From IMG/VR virus record IMGVR_UViG_3300025616_000288, positions 1-21,825 of that record: a DNA stretch of 21,825 nucleotides, one strand, 5' to 3'. This DNA is from a virus. This document shows positions 15,101 to 17,905 of this stretch, in pieces (position 1 is the stretch's first letter; the number at the start of each line of letters is the position of its first letter). The position numbers and the translations under genes were made by a program. The notes below the pieces were generated by a model. The model was given only the letters and a program-made list of their open reading frames with translations, was not told the origin of the DNA and searched no databases.

Positions 15101-17876
15101 AAGTTGAACCAATAAACGATGTACCAAGATAATATGCTGGGTTACCAAAACTTATACCATTACTATCAAATACATCAAACTTAGGCGGTTGGTTAACTGT
15201 AGTTTTTTGTTGCCCACGTGCTGTCCAATAAAGACCGTTAAAATAAAGATCCCAATATAGTCCGTCAAAATAAAAATCTTTACCTCTATTAGTATATCCT
15301 CTATACACAGCAGTTTGTTCGTCTGCTAATACAGTGCCGTCGTCGGCTTCAGTAAGTGTAATTACTGGAACTGATGATCCTGATATAGTTGACAAATGAG
15401 AAACATATATTTTATTTCTAACTTCTACATTAGTATCTTTTGCAAAAACTATTCTTGATCCGTCAAACAATGCATAGTTAGACAATGGGGTATCAGCCGA
15501 AACCATAGACGCAATTGAAGTTGCTGCGATAGTTGCATTTGTTTTATCCCATGATACTGTAATTATAGTATCTGAACTTACTGTCGTTATATCTGTGATA
15601 TAAGTTATAGTAGGTAGTAAATTTGTAGAATCAGTTATATACTGACCAACTTCAAACAATCCAGATACATCGTCAGTAGGAATTGTAATTGTTGTACTGT
15701 ATGGATACACACTAGTAGTCATTGACCCGCTAGCGGTTGATAATGAGAGTGTAGATCCTTGTTTTGATGTTGAAATTGTGATAGTAGAATCAACAATACT
15801 AGTAATGTAGTATGTAGTGTTTAGTGTTATTCCACCAAACGTAGTACTAGTAAACTGAATAGTATCATTAACGTGCAATCCAACTGTACTACTCAATGTG
15901 ATTGTATTTACTACAGCAGTGGTTGCTGTTGCGGTTCTAGTAGTTATTGCACCGGTAACTGGTTCGATTACTGCATTATAAGTTGTGTACCCTGCAACAT
16001 CCGGATAGTAATCAGGTTGTCCTGCCACTTGACTAAATGCGTCAGTGGTGCGAGTATCCATAAAGTCAATTGGTGCTTTACCATATGTACCAGAATCAAA
16101 TAATCTTAAGTTTGGATAGAACTCAATGATAGGACGTTTAGCTTTGCTATCTAACGTCGCCAATTGTGTAAATAAATCTGGACTATTATTGTATTCTGCT
16201 GTGGCTTTAATTACATCAATATGAAACCAACGATTGCTTCTTGACCATGCGTTTTTATTAATTGAATTTCTAGCAATAGTAATATAATCTTGTTCCACTG
16301 GAATGTTTAAACTTGAATCATAGTTTCCAACATCATATGGCAAGGTATCATATGGAATGTATGTTCCTTCTGAAAATAAACCCGGCGTAACTAAAGTAGT
16401 TACTGGAATTAATTCAATTGCTGTTCCCACTCCTTCAACATAATATTCTACATTGTTGTAACTTTCTGGATACACATTACCTTGAAACAATACTTTTAAG
16501 CCATTGGTAAACACTACTCCATTTGGTGCAGTATATTGTTTCTTTCCTAAAATTTGTGTTAATATGTTTAACGTATTAGTGACATTACTATCTACAATTT
16601 TTAATATACCAACTTTATTTGGATTAGTGCCGTCTTGATAATATAATCTATCTAGTATAGCACTATTGTACGGGACTAGAGATATAGTACCTATACTATT
16701 TCTATAGAAATTTCTTGCGGCATAATTAACACCAAATGAAGGTGTTATATTTTGATTGTTGGGTATTGGACCAGATGGTGTTAGCTGAATTTGCGGATTA
16801 GCCTCATCCCCTAATAGTGTGATTGTATAAAAATTTTGATTTACTGTGGTGTAATATCCACCTTCAAAGTTATTATCAAATATTGCTGAACCTGGATAAT
16901 CTGTGGTTGAGTTATATGTTACGCCGCCGTCCTGGTCATATAGTGTTTGATCATAGAACTGATTTACATACGCTACTTCATCTGGTTCTCCGGTGTCGTA
17001 AAACATTACAGTTAGTCCGTTTAACGCGGTAATACCATCAATGCCACCAATGGATTTTACAAGCGCACCATTAACTTGACTAAAAGGTAAAGTAGATACT
17101 ACCCCTACACTAGGGCCGTTGGGAAAATTATATTCATTTAAGGCATCTTTACTTGGAACAGTAAAGGTTACTACACCAATTCTAGCACCGTTGTTGTCAA
17201 CTCCATACACATCACGAGTTTGAACATTTCGTTCAGTTGGGCTAAATCCAGTTACACCGGGTTCACCTTGAATCCAAAACTGCGTATCTTGATTTACTGT
17301 AAATGTATATGTACCACCTCTTAGTAATGTTAGTGATGGATTGGCACTTGGATTAGTAAGTGTTTCGGATGTTATTAAATATTCGTTTGCTAAACTTTGA
17401 ACTGCATATGCTGAAGTATTATAGATTACATCAGTAGATACAACTACACGTTCAGGTCCAGATGGTAACCAATAATACTGATTGAAGTTAATAATTTTAT
17501 CTAAATTAGTAAATGAATCCCATGAATAGAATTGACTATTAAACAGTCTATTATTATCATTAGTTAGCCCACCTTCAAGTTTTAATGCATCAACAATACC
17601 AGGGTAACTAATAAAATCAGTAGCAGTAGTATCATTTTCTTTTAAAAAAGCAACACCCGGATCTAATTGATAATCTGTTCTAATTTTGGTAGGTTCTGTT
17701 ACATAATAATCATTGGCATTAACACCATACCCAAATTTACTACCTACATAACCTTCTATCTTTTTAATATTGGGTTGTGCTGTTAATTGATCTAACGTAG
17801 CCTGTAAAAATTGACTATTGGTTGGGGTTTTAAATATTTCGGGAAGAAAATTTAATGTTCTAATTCTTGTTGCCAT
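1..17876 (-). CDS. Giant multidomain phage structural (baseplate/tail-fibre) protein, C terminus beyond window
   Basis: A single open frame runs from the ATG at 17874-17876 to the window edge, at least 5,958 codons (roughly 650 kDa) with no in-frame stop. The start is secure: an in-frame stop lies at 17895-17897 and this is the only ATG after it. The N terminus reads MATRIRTLNFLPEIF. The ribosome site is weak (AAAGA about 9 nt upstream). The gene follows gp6 by 29 bp. The protein is Thr/Asn/Ser/Tyr/Val-rich, Cys-poor and mostly beta-type, with two beta-propellers, two CBM-like motifs, eleven YYV repeats and several conserved blocks listed separately. I recognise the block order from giant structural proteins of T4-like aquatic phages, from memory only. 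Its position matches T4 gene 7, so a wedge-attached peripheral or fibre role is likely. Cell-surface binding is inferred. Exact function and true C terminus are unknown. Confidence 0.93.
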   Translation of the reverse strand, partial: MATRIRTLNFLPEIFKTPTNSQFLQATLDQLTAQPNIKKIEGYVGSKFGYGVNANDYYVTEPTKIRTDYQLDPGVAFLKENDTTATDFISYPGIVDALKLEGGLTNDNNRLFNSQFYSWDSFTNLDKIINFNQYYWLPSGPERVVVSTDVIYNTSAYAVQSLANEYLITSETLTNPSANPSLTLLRGGTYTFTVNQDTQFWIQGEPGVTGFSPTERNVQTRDVYGVDNNGARIGVVTFTVPSKDALNEYNFPNGPSVGVVSTLPFSQVNGALVKSIGGIDGITALNGLTVMFYDTGEPDEVAYVNQFYDQTLYDQDGGVTYNSTTDYPGSAIFDNNFEGGYYTTVNQNFYTITLLGDEANPQIQLTPSGPIPNNQNITPSFGVNYAARNFYRNSIGTISLVPYNSAILDRLYYQDGTNPNKVGILKIVDSNVTNTLNILTQILGKKQYTAPNGVVFTNGLKVLFQGNVYPESYNNVEYYVEGVGTAIELIPVTTLVTPGLFSEGTYIPYDTLPYDVGNYDSSLNIPVEQDYITIARNSINKNAWSRSNRWFHIDVIKATAEYNNSPDLFTQLATLDSKAKRPIIEFYPNLRLFDSGTYGKAPIDFMDTRTTDAFSQVAGQPDYYPDVAGYTTYNAVIEPVTGAITTRTATATTAVVNTITLSSTVGLHVNDTIQFTSTTFGGITLNTTYYITSIVDSTITISTSKQGSTLSLSTASGSMTTSVYPYSTTITIPTDDVSGLFEVGQYITDSTNLLPTITYITDITTVSSDTIITVSWDKTNATIAATSIASMVSADTPLSNYALFDGSRIVFAKDTNVEVRNKIYVSHLSTISGSSVPVITLTEADDGTVLADEQTAVYRGYTNRGKDFYFDGLYWDLYFNGLYWTARGQQKTTVNQPPKFDVFDSNGISFGNPAYYLGTSFIGSTLFAYGIGTGPNDTVLGFPLRYSSVDNVGDISFDVTLNSQTFTYVSGISPITTKVNTGYVYNYTDRITRIRQLGWQTAVSPSVQYQVFEFDWNPIDVGTDFVCDVPATYSTTTNWPLVQVYINNTYIPSTDYTVTVTDTTTSINIPALTITTPPTVIQVLILSDQVSQTAYYQTPINLNNNPLNQNITTANIGDIRGQYQSIFFNNPDTAGEVFGPNNYRDLGNLVPWGNRIIQNSASLVLPGTFLRKQNHNLFNALLYNSRQYITFKNLLIDTVNKSDYTVYLTASTMLDDALDKMNAAHTDSDAFFWSDMLPQKAPYITNTYSFANSLDVSIYPLSRIYNYATSNYYGVLVYLIRNGVQTQLIKGVDYTVSSDAPSLTVTLDLLPNDQIIINEYNQTYGSFAPNTPTKLGLYPATIPSVTLDTAYFIPTYFIVGHDGSYNKLYGEYDPGTGKLEDFRDQVLLEYEKRVYNNLKLSNVIPIQAYEVLPGFFRNTGYSYDEFLEIYSESFLNWVGENRVNYKTQLYSANGQYSYNYTFSGNRLNGKPIQQGYFRGLYLFYYDTSTPNATPWEMLGYANQPDWWVTRYGPAPYTSDNLVLWGDLAAGEDWGTIDPVTGRGVVLPKYVRNGLLNVLPVDSRGNLVSPINSIVGNYDDNTFRNDWQVGDVAPTEFSYRRSSSWPFDLMRILALTKPAEFYNLGVDVDNYKYNFEFDQYLVNNRSHLVVSDIPIYGSGTPATSYINWIVDFEKQVGVDATTNITKLLDNLDVRLVYRLAGFSDKTLLKFYVEKSSANSNNSSLLIPDESYSVLLYDNQPFDRIVYSGVVIQIAAIDNNPLKGTCFKVFGNSQTNAYFKILTPKFGGQTETITVEGVTVKVTNDYSDNVTVVPYGTLLYSIQEVSQFLVSYGKYLESQGVKFDQIENGVPVNWPQMVAEFLYWSQTGWEIGSITTINPAANTFAIDKDSHIVQPLTFRQLNFVLNQELYPIQAVDLTVIRDGTLFTATPMNVGDTIAYGQFNISNIEHGIVFDNVTLFNDIIYNLVTGLRQNRIYVRGTKTADWNGTLDAYGFILNQDNIAEWTREIKYTKGSIVKYKNKYWTALTIIQAKEIFDERDWKQTDYNQIQKGLLPNSQTRSYESTLYYDVNNANLENDADLLSFGLIGYRPRDYMALADLTDITQVNVYQNLIKEKGTKNAASAFKGATLAQGGIDYDLYENWAIKSGEFGGVLNDNFVEFQLKESILTGNPTIVGLTNGASIYGVQQEVPVYQITNYGRPITNAEVLPTISPTQPSTLLPTAGYVNFNDVKMASYFYSGLSSGINSTGTVIPINQFYVRDYTWVANYLSEWKVFTPASLGGVIAARNNLNGTVTITFNQAHKLSRYDLFAIVNFNININNYYLVAAVVDPFNVIINLALPTQITSITGLGIGFRMQNQRVATAPEIGDLPLLDNEFNKLKVWVDTNNDGSWAVFRKSLNYQYDKEILRANSQSFGSAVAYTTDMGYLIGDADAGEVYRYKYNTFTDSYELNQTISHGASFGSTISYTDDFFIISEPTSAKNVYVYQLITTLLVNRVDLYQTISAPVGVTNWGSSTTLSGDKNWLYISDIDNDSVHVYFKSAVTDLYEPAYIIDGDALSLTSAGDQFGYSISTDYYGDTVVVGAPYQNYDSATENYGYTYVFDRTVQNFEAQNSGQSYIPLQFQLAWTPTTDSQTATATAASTDRITVGSSSGFNIGDPVVFSGTLLSSGAIQANTVYYVFDKPTATTFRIAKTLTDLTPVDLVTSSGSMSVTVQTMPLFVSVNGTLIDNSNYAVIDSTLYLYNYATSIINAGDIINVSGMNFVLAQTLDNGQTPAIGVEFGTSVDTNKFANEILIGAPFELNSKNYEGAVHRFTNGGESYGIIIGTVDCNITTDRTILLNGYSVTLPAGDAVSAASTINLANITNISATSLDGKLIIKLINVDLSTPNNKLSLTATETVAFAEMGITVFTETQVITCPHPTGRTQFGTTIKFDKSNSGSFIASAPVGARFAATTFDFTDDELDNDTVFDNNATQWVDTFRNAGAVYMFDYLSTYNESLSAPGKFVYAQSTNAHDLDYGSQPYYGTALDFNSNRVTVGTPNFAPTQMANDTNGQVVTYVSLSSEPDWSVYRSTSAIVDVNSLGPMQLYSASTNETLENLDYFDPWQGKLLGAVQQNIDVISNVDPAGYNDPSYTQGNVVWGSEKLGTIWFDTTNTRFMNYHQNDVTYNSQWWGRVFPGSNVSVYTWVTSNVPPGQYPGPGIPYSNNYSVHGVINAEGLVVPVYYFWARNTNVIVEKRDKTLADSTLQLYIANPVGTGISYLAPLLPNVFGLYNCSSYINANDTTLHIGYQTGTNDDVVHNQYSLIRADYADDFLPGLPGTGAAYQYHGAVGIREPAGLYNRMLDSMCGVDNYGAVVPNPLLPKLVQTGVLATPRQGFFYNRFGALKNYLQFANQVLAQYPITEIRNAVLLNAANPTLYATIAAGNFVINTEYTITTLGTTDFTLIGAASNTVGLVFVATGSGTGTGTATTLTFLPGKKYDTKNYWNYINWWATGYNDNTKSSLQVPIYADLSTLTVPAGTIVTVASNSAGNSETYVRNVDGNWTRIGLTNGTIEFSSYLWDYASARLGFGNNFFDTTPYDEYPSEETRNIVRSLNEEIYTNELLIYRNESLILLFEYIQSETVENQNYLPWLNKTSLMDVSHTIRELLPLEVFRSDNQLFLEGYLNEVKPYHVVIKEFLFKYTRTDVFEGDITDFDVPSEYNSSLQQFISPELVYNSPSGDNQYLPTDPIWQTAPYTQWFNNYGLSIGYRIENKIVGETNYPITKLASYMSLSSNSLYVDNVSGFPVTGEILIGSEIISYSSRDLSTNQLLGLARGARSTTIEQHIPGEQIFIDLPAVIVLDSGRGYTEPPRVTAYIDTTIYPAPRVAAQLQPIMALDSVIGVTVINPGEGYAVLPTIKIDPAFVVTFDGASVDILNNTINLDAPLLQTGDTVIYYPAAGSTGVGGLIAGQKYYVGVLETSPSTIIALYTTYVTLLNDHDRVLLTSVGSGIQKLNVSAIASCITTSTPTRENTIKLRYDRTSYTTQVIDWVPSGFYGSFYAGSYNDSINAASSSILLPYDQANASPPVSTMLASNKGVIFSILDVENNQTLTWSSRTRNTIQTYGPATSYPNAIRINPSTGGSSVDLLLGSTLGFYIGMPVKFVGSGVPSGSPIVPSTPDNVTPPSTTIYYVESLVKLPKLINAGSFVTGIVYTIVSVGNTNFVAIGASSNTAGVVFTATGVGSGSGTASDARFLEDTGFTMCTTVDTNGVPVPGNTVVMNTATVGTAGLTLYVGQLNNTAIMTVNYDGIRTVTATTTATNAITVPLNITGEDGTNAFYPGLPIFFTGNVFGGVIENDNYYVTTVIDLEHFTMSTSNTPVTAIVTATNNSGYVTSDSTDGLLVNTPIIFTGATFGNIVAGTTYYVREVLSGTTFSISTSINGNLFTLTTQTGSCTVTSQAGTVKLTTGTGSMTLNMGLPVSPGQINGQQFTLYKTSGEKTAVSGTVSNLIERDITATLATVNRVCLTTQSGGVTNIYTNMQFNVGTNIGGLTTSGGPYTVTGADTTSITVTSTLAGNKLRCAATNVLYSGMPLYFSGTSLGGVELGIVYYVKTISNSTDFTISESAGGSVFTVTADSGTMIGTGEAYVTVADTLSAATGLVTLTQAVGTTPTFNVSYLLGGYSATVKTAGSGYAVTNLITIPGLSVGGTTPTNNLTLQVLTIDSTGGIATTIASGTPAGITEQYYVKVYSENQLELYENSNLTVAVSGLNFPYTGATSTTVTGLSGTAVTVNNVSEFALYDPVVFTGTVTGNIVLGQTYYIKTLPALTISETPNGSAFTVYSGTLTELSFNMAKQGDYALLPEPFFFNSSIVKYNNRLYQCIVSNNDPDFIFGKWELLDAGSYKLNALDRITGYYQPTVNMPGVDLTQLVNGITYPNSTYLGNPFAPADEFTLDTILTDRPFYATGLDLKAIVWNGLTYLSAADTSDYSSINASSDSETWAIAQLSNSTINITDMLYTGTKYVITCNNSATPVLTSSDGFNWSTITTYTPLGLTSTIIPLSLNSVAFNVVYVAVGNSIITSALDLSVWEETYRLPTTTTFNGNPVAVSNILNGVTYASTTGYSGFVAVGLGQTTSGSNLVNVALIYTSRDGYNWTQVNFTATVYGFNSIASNGQTIAAVGDNGIIYTSTNTNTWFAQASGVTDNLNNIIWDSINSVFVAVGDNGVILTSDIFGITWTARTSGTVKTLESTVYNDDSGEYVIVGLNNTVLQSSNLTTWTSTSNFVTPESVYDVQGDTFTAGYGPEEMVPGVVTDTITMITNTRPGTNWDETIYQHVGYNVVSLELTPTAGEQTEYSFDNATIIPTQISVFVIDYATGLSTTIYDGSGYTVDWINKVVTLTTPLNFISPGTDTLRIDIYEVGNGDQLVKSNTQTDPIRINSTTGFQEIYVDANYTASIFQGSGLIRPTTEPLQAIAVSTNSTTDAITCDSVKNFILNSPITFSGAVFGNIVEDQVYYVKSISGSTKRITISLAVNGETFALSDDTGYMTAIIEVGSGVAWTPPAMYYNGSPLILGTTNVVTRTKAVINTITTNSTGTMVPNQPIAFSNTIFGDVIVPHQVYYVKTIYDPNEFTISETQGGDTVELTDATGGAMFITNDYAIGLASNGITASILLSASYDNSVDYLAYTLMGETLPIQYGYTLPTIQTFTGNGAASSFTLTNYTSGDNPTNAIVEINGVRQNYSAYTISDVTNTILFNSPPANGDAIAVTTYNLTERQYFNTQYNITGSGEGTASITISNTTHLVSSFDQDTPTVATFDEDSPAVVLYDQTLNYLTLASGSTSSLIVNSAIVFENVIGGIVAGQTYYITEILNSTDFVISSQVGGLPLEVTTASGAMTSVVRGLTVANIVGIDNSISNPAAITVSGTIAASDSVICNSTSGLTPGQDIIFKAAITSAGDFVLTYQYEIISIGTTDFTLIGAASN
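264..1525 (-). repeat. YYV-type beta repeat cluster, units 9-11
   Basis: Three units: about 1308-1525 (ITFSGAVFGNIVEDQVYYVK), 995-1215 (IAFSNTIFGDVIVPHQVYYV) and 264-470 (VFENVIGGIVAGQTYYIT). Between the second and third lies a different beta segment with NGVRQNYSAYTISDVTNTI. The array continues the pattern of the 3.4-6.1 kb cluster after the Asp-box propeller. Confidence 0.75.
2100..3075 (-). other. Asp-box/BNR-like seven-repeat beta-propeller
   Basis: Residues about 4934-5259. Seven repeats end in a conserved Trp, with Trp codons at 2946, 2820, 2682, 2484, 2364, 2238 and 2115, spaced 42, 46, 66, 40, 42 and 41 residues. The repeat is V-A-V-G-x-N-G-x-I-x-T-S-x-D-G-x-x-W; the best Asp boxes are SSDGFNW and SRDGYNW, others are worn (SSDSETW, TSTNTNTW, SDIFGITW, SSNLTTW). 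Seven blades of about 42 residues is the pattern of sialidase-type BNR and Ycf48-like propellers. None of the sialidase catalytic residues (Arg triad, Asp, Tyr/Glu pair) can be placed, so a binding or structural role is more likely than an enzyme. Confidence 0.8.
3249..3345 (-). other. CBM5/12-like (chitin-binding-type) motif 2
   Basis: Residues about 4844-4876. FFFNSSIVKYNNRLYQCIVS followed by a loop and FIFGKWELLD repeats the pattern of the first CBM-like motif (S-I-V-K-Y-x-N-x-x-Y/W, then F...W). It sits immediately before the Asp-box propeller. The sugar, if any, is unknown. Confidence 0.5.
3420..6130 (-). repeat. YYV-type beta repeat cluster, units 3-7 and 8
   Basis: Six units with YYV/YYI cores: about 5940-6130 (degenerate, GGLIAGQKYYVGVL), 5341-5525 (interrupted by a Pro/Ser-rich loop, TIYYVESL), 4801-5010 (FFTGNVFGGVIENDNYYV), 4563-4800 (IIFTGATFGNIVAGTTYYV), 4026-4230 (YFSGTSLGGVELGIVYYV) and 3420-3600 (VVFTGTVTGNIVLGQTYYI). 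The shared layout is a leading strand, P-I/V-x-F-x-G, G-x-I-x-x-G-x-x-YYV, T-x-F-T-I-S, then a Gly pair and a closing T-x-x-G-S/T-M. Codon-level identity between units is low, so these are old duplications. Confidence 0.75.
5185..5345 (-). repeat. GTTDFTLIGA motif, copy 2
   Basis: Residues about 4177-4230: INAGSFVTGIVYTIVSVGNT, then NFVAIGASSNTAGVVFTATG and GSGSGTA. It is the most diverged copy (NTNFVAIGASSNT in place of TTDFTLIGAASNT). It sits between YYV repeat units. Confidence 0.65.
6195..6460 (-). repeat. GLARGAR motif followed by two GxGYxxxP repeats
   Basis: Residues about 3806-3894. The segment begins LLGLARGARSTTIEQHIPGE and continues with two related strands, VIVLDSGRGYTEPPRVTAYI and VTVINPGEGYAVLPTIKID. 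The LxRGARxT...H phrase and the V-x-x-G-x-G-Y-x-x-x-P phrase are both common in phage fibre and baseplate-associated proteins. A third, poorer copy (VKTAGSGYAVTNLITIPG) lies at about 3855-3895. Confidence 0.55.
6790..7190 (-). other. Helical conserved block with KTSLMDV and EVKPYH motifs
   Basis: Residues about 3562-3695. The run includes ETRNIVRSLNEEIYTNELLI, ESLILLFEYIQSE, WLNKTSLMDVSHTIREL, FRSDNQLFLEGYLNEVKPYH, IKEFLFKY and ends TDFDVPSEY. It is rich in Glu, Leu, Arg and Lys with few Gly or Thr, so it is mostly alpha-helical, in contrast to the beta-rich sequence on either side. I recall a similar block in other giant phage structural proteins. It may be an oligomerisation or docking segment. 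Confidence 0.5.
7475..7635 (-). repeat. GTTDFTLIGA motif, copy 1
   Basis: Residues about 3414-3467: an NTEYTITTLGTTDFTLIGAA stretch followed by SNTVGLVFVATGSGTGTGTA. This compact beta motif occurs three times in the visible protein and I recall it from other phage fibre-like proteins. Role unknown, perhaps a linker between larger domains. Confidence 0.7.
7700..8650 (-). other. Conserved core of the giant protein following the propeller
   Basis: Residues about 3075-3392. In order: LDYFDPWQGKLLGAVQQNID, DPAGYNDPSY, LGTIWFDTTNTRFMNYHQND, WWGRVFPGSNVSVYTWV, YYFWARN, HNQYSLIRADYADDFLPG, then LYNRMLDSMCGVDNYGAVVP and GVLATPRQGFFYNRFGALKN. The order and the Trp/Pro/Gly anchors match blocks I remember from giant structural proteins of marine T4-like phages, where they directly follow an FG-GAP region. 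No enzymatic motif is visible; one of the rare Cys residues is here (SMCGVD). Confidence 0.5.
9110..9470 (-). other. Insert between propeller blades 5 and 6, flagellin-IN-like
   Basis: Residues about 2802-2922. The stretch GYSVTLPAGDAVSAAS followed by TINLANITNISATSLDGKLI and a later AFAEMGI resembles the 'IN......V.A....dGkL.I' pattern of flagellin/hook-associated IN domains. The resemblance is by eye and short; it could simply be a generic beta-alpha-beta insert. Confidence 0.4.
9756..9990 (-). repeat. YYV-type beta repeat, unit 2, inserted in the FG-GAP propeller
   Basis: Residues about 2630-2707. It reads DRITVGSSSGFNIGDPVVFS, then GAIQANTVYYVF, TTFRIAKTL and closes with VTSSGSM. It lies between blades 4 and 5, followed by a short beta segment (VSVNGTLIDNSNY, then GDIINVSG) before blade 5 begins. 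Confidence 0.75.
11760..11880 (-). other. CBM5/12-like (chitin-binding-type) motif 1
   Basis: Residues about 2000-2038. The spacing of W-T-R-E-I-x-Y-x-K-G-S-I-V-K-Y-K-N-K-Y-W, then a loop and F-D-E-R-D-W, matches the 'W...Y..Gd.V.Y.gk.Y.a.....F....W' signature of small aromatic-rich carbohydrate-binding modules. Ligand binding is inferred from the motif only; many phage tail proteins use this fold without a proven sugar. Confidence 0.5.
13000..13960 (-). other. Conserved core of the giant protein with GHDGS, PWEMLGY and SWPFDLMR motifs
   Basis: Residues about 1306-1625. In order: a Pro-rich lead (APNTPTKLGLYPA), VGHDGSYNKLYGEYDP, the acidic helix RDQVLLEYEKRVYNNLK, PGFFRN, YYDTSTPNATPWEMLGY, PDWWVTRYGPAPYTSDNLVL, an LPKYVRNGLLNVLPVDSRG stretch, then WQVGDVAP and RRSSSWPFDLMRILALTKPA. 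The density of Trp, Pro and charged residues is unlike the surrounding Thr/Asn-rich sequence and suggests a globular domain kept under selection. It matches blocks I remember from relatives; no catalytic site is evident. Confidence 0.55.
14950..15300 (-). other. Conserved block of the giant protein with NQPPKFDVFD motif
   Basis: Residues about 859-975. The features are a Trp/Tyr-rich hairpin (FYFDGLYWDLYFNGLYW), then RGQQKTTVNQPPKFDVFD, and a later GDISFDVTLNSQTFTY. I recall similar wording in other giant phage structural proteins. The fold is unknown, beta-rich by appearance. Confidence 0.45.
15720..15944 (-). repeat. YYV-type beta repeat, unit 1 (isolated)
   Basis: Residues about 645-719 of the giant protein. 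It shows the full pattern: an ITLSST strand, then FTSTTFGGITLNTTYYITSI, then TISTSKQG and closing LSTASGSM. It is the most N-terminal copy and lies almost 6 kb from the next. Confidence 0.75.
17100..17876 (-). other. N-terminal conserved block of the giant protein
   Basis: Residues 1 to about 258. The first 30 residues look like a capped attachment segment (MATRIRTLNFLPEIF, then FLQATLDQL). They are followed by IEGYVGSKFGYG, a W-D-S-F...NFNQYYWLPSGP stretch, and a beta-sandwich-like segment with LLRGGTYTFTVNQD, FWIQGEPGV, GVDNNGARIG and VTFTVP. I recognise this order from other giant phage structural proteins. Because this end is conserved while the rest varies in modules, it is the best candidate for the part that docks to the baseplate; that is inference. 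Confidence 0.6.
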
Positions 17877-17905
17877 TTTTGAAAATCTTTGTGGTTATAT
17901 ATTAC

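Noticed and set aside
17130-17345. Cupredoxin-like copper domain from the YTFTV...FWIQ pattern
   Set aside because: No His/Cys/Met copper-ligand set is visible in the segment; only the beta-sandwich rhythm is similar.
1-17876. Diversity-generating retroelement target in the fibre-like protein
   Set aside because: No reverse transcriptase, template repeat or adenine-biased variable repeat was seen in the window; the C terminus, where such a target would be expected, is outside it.
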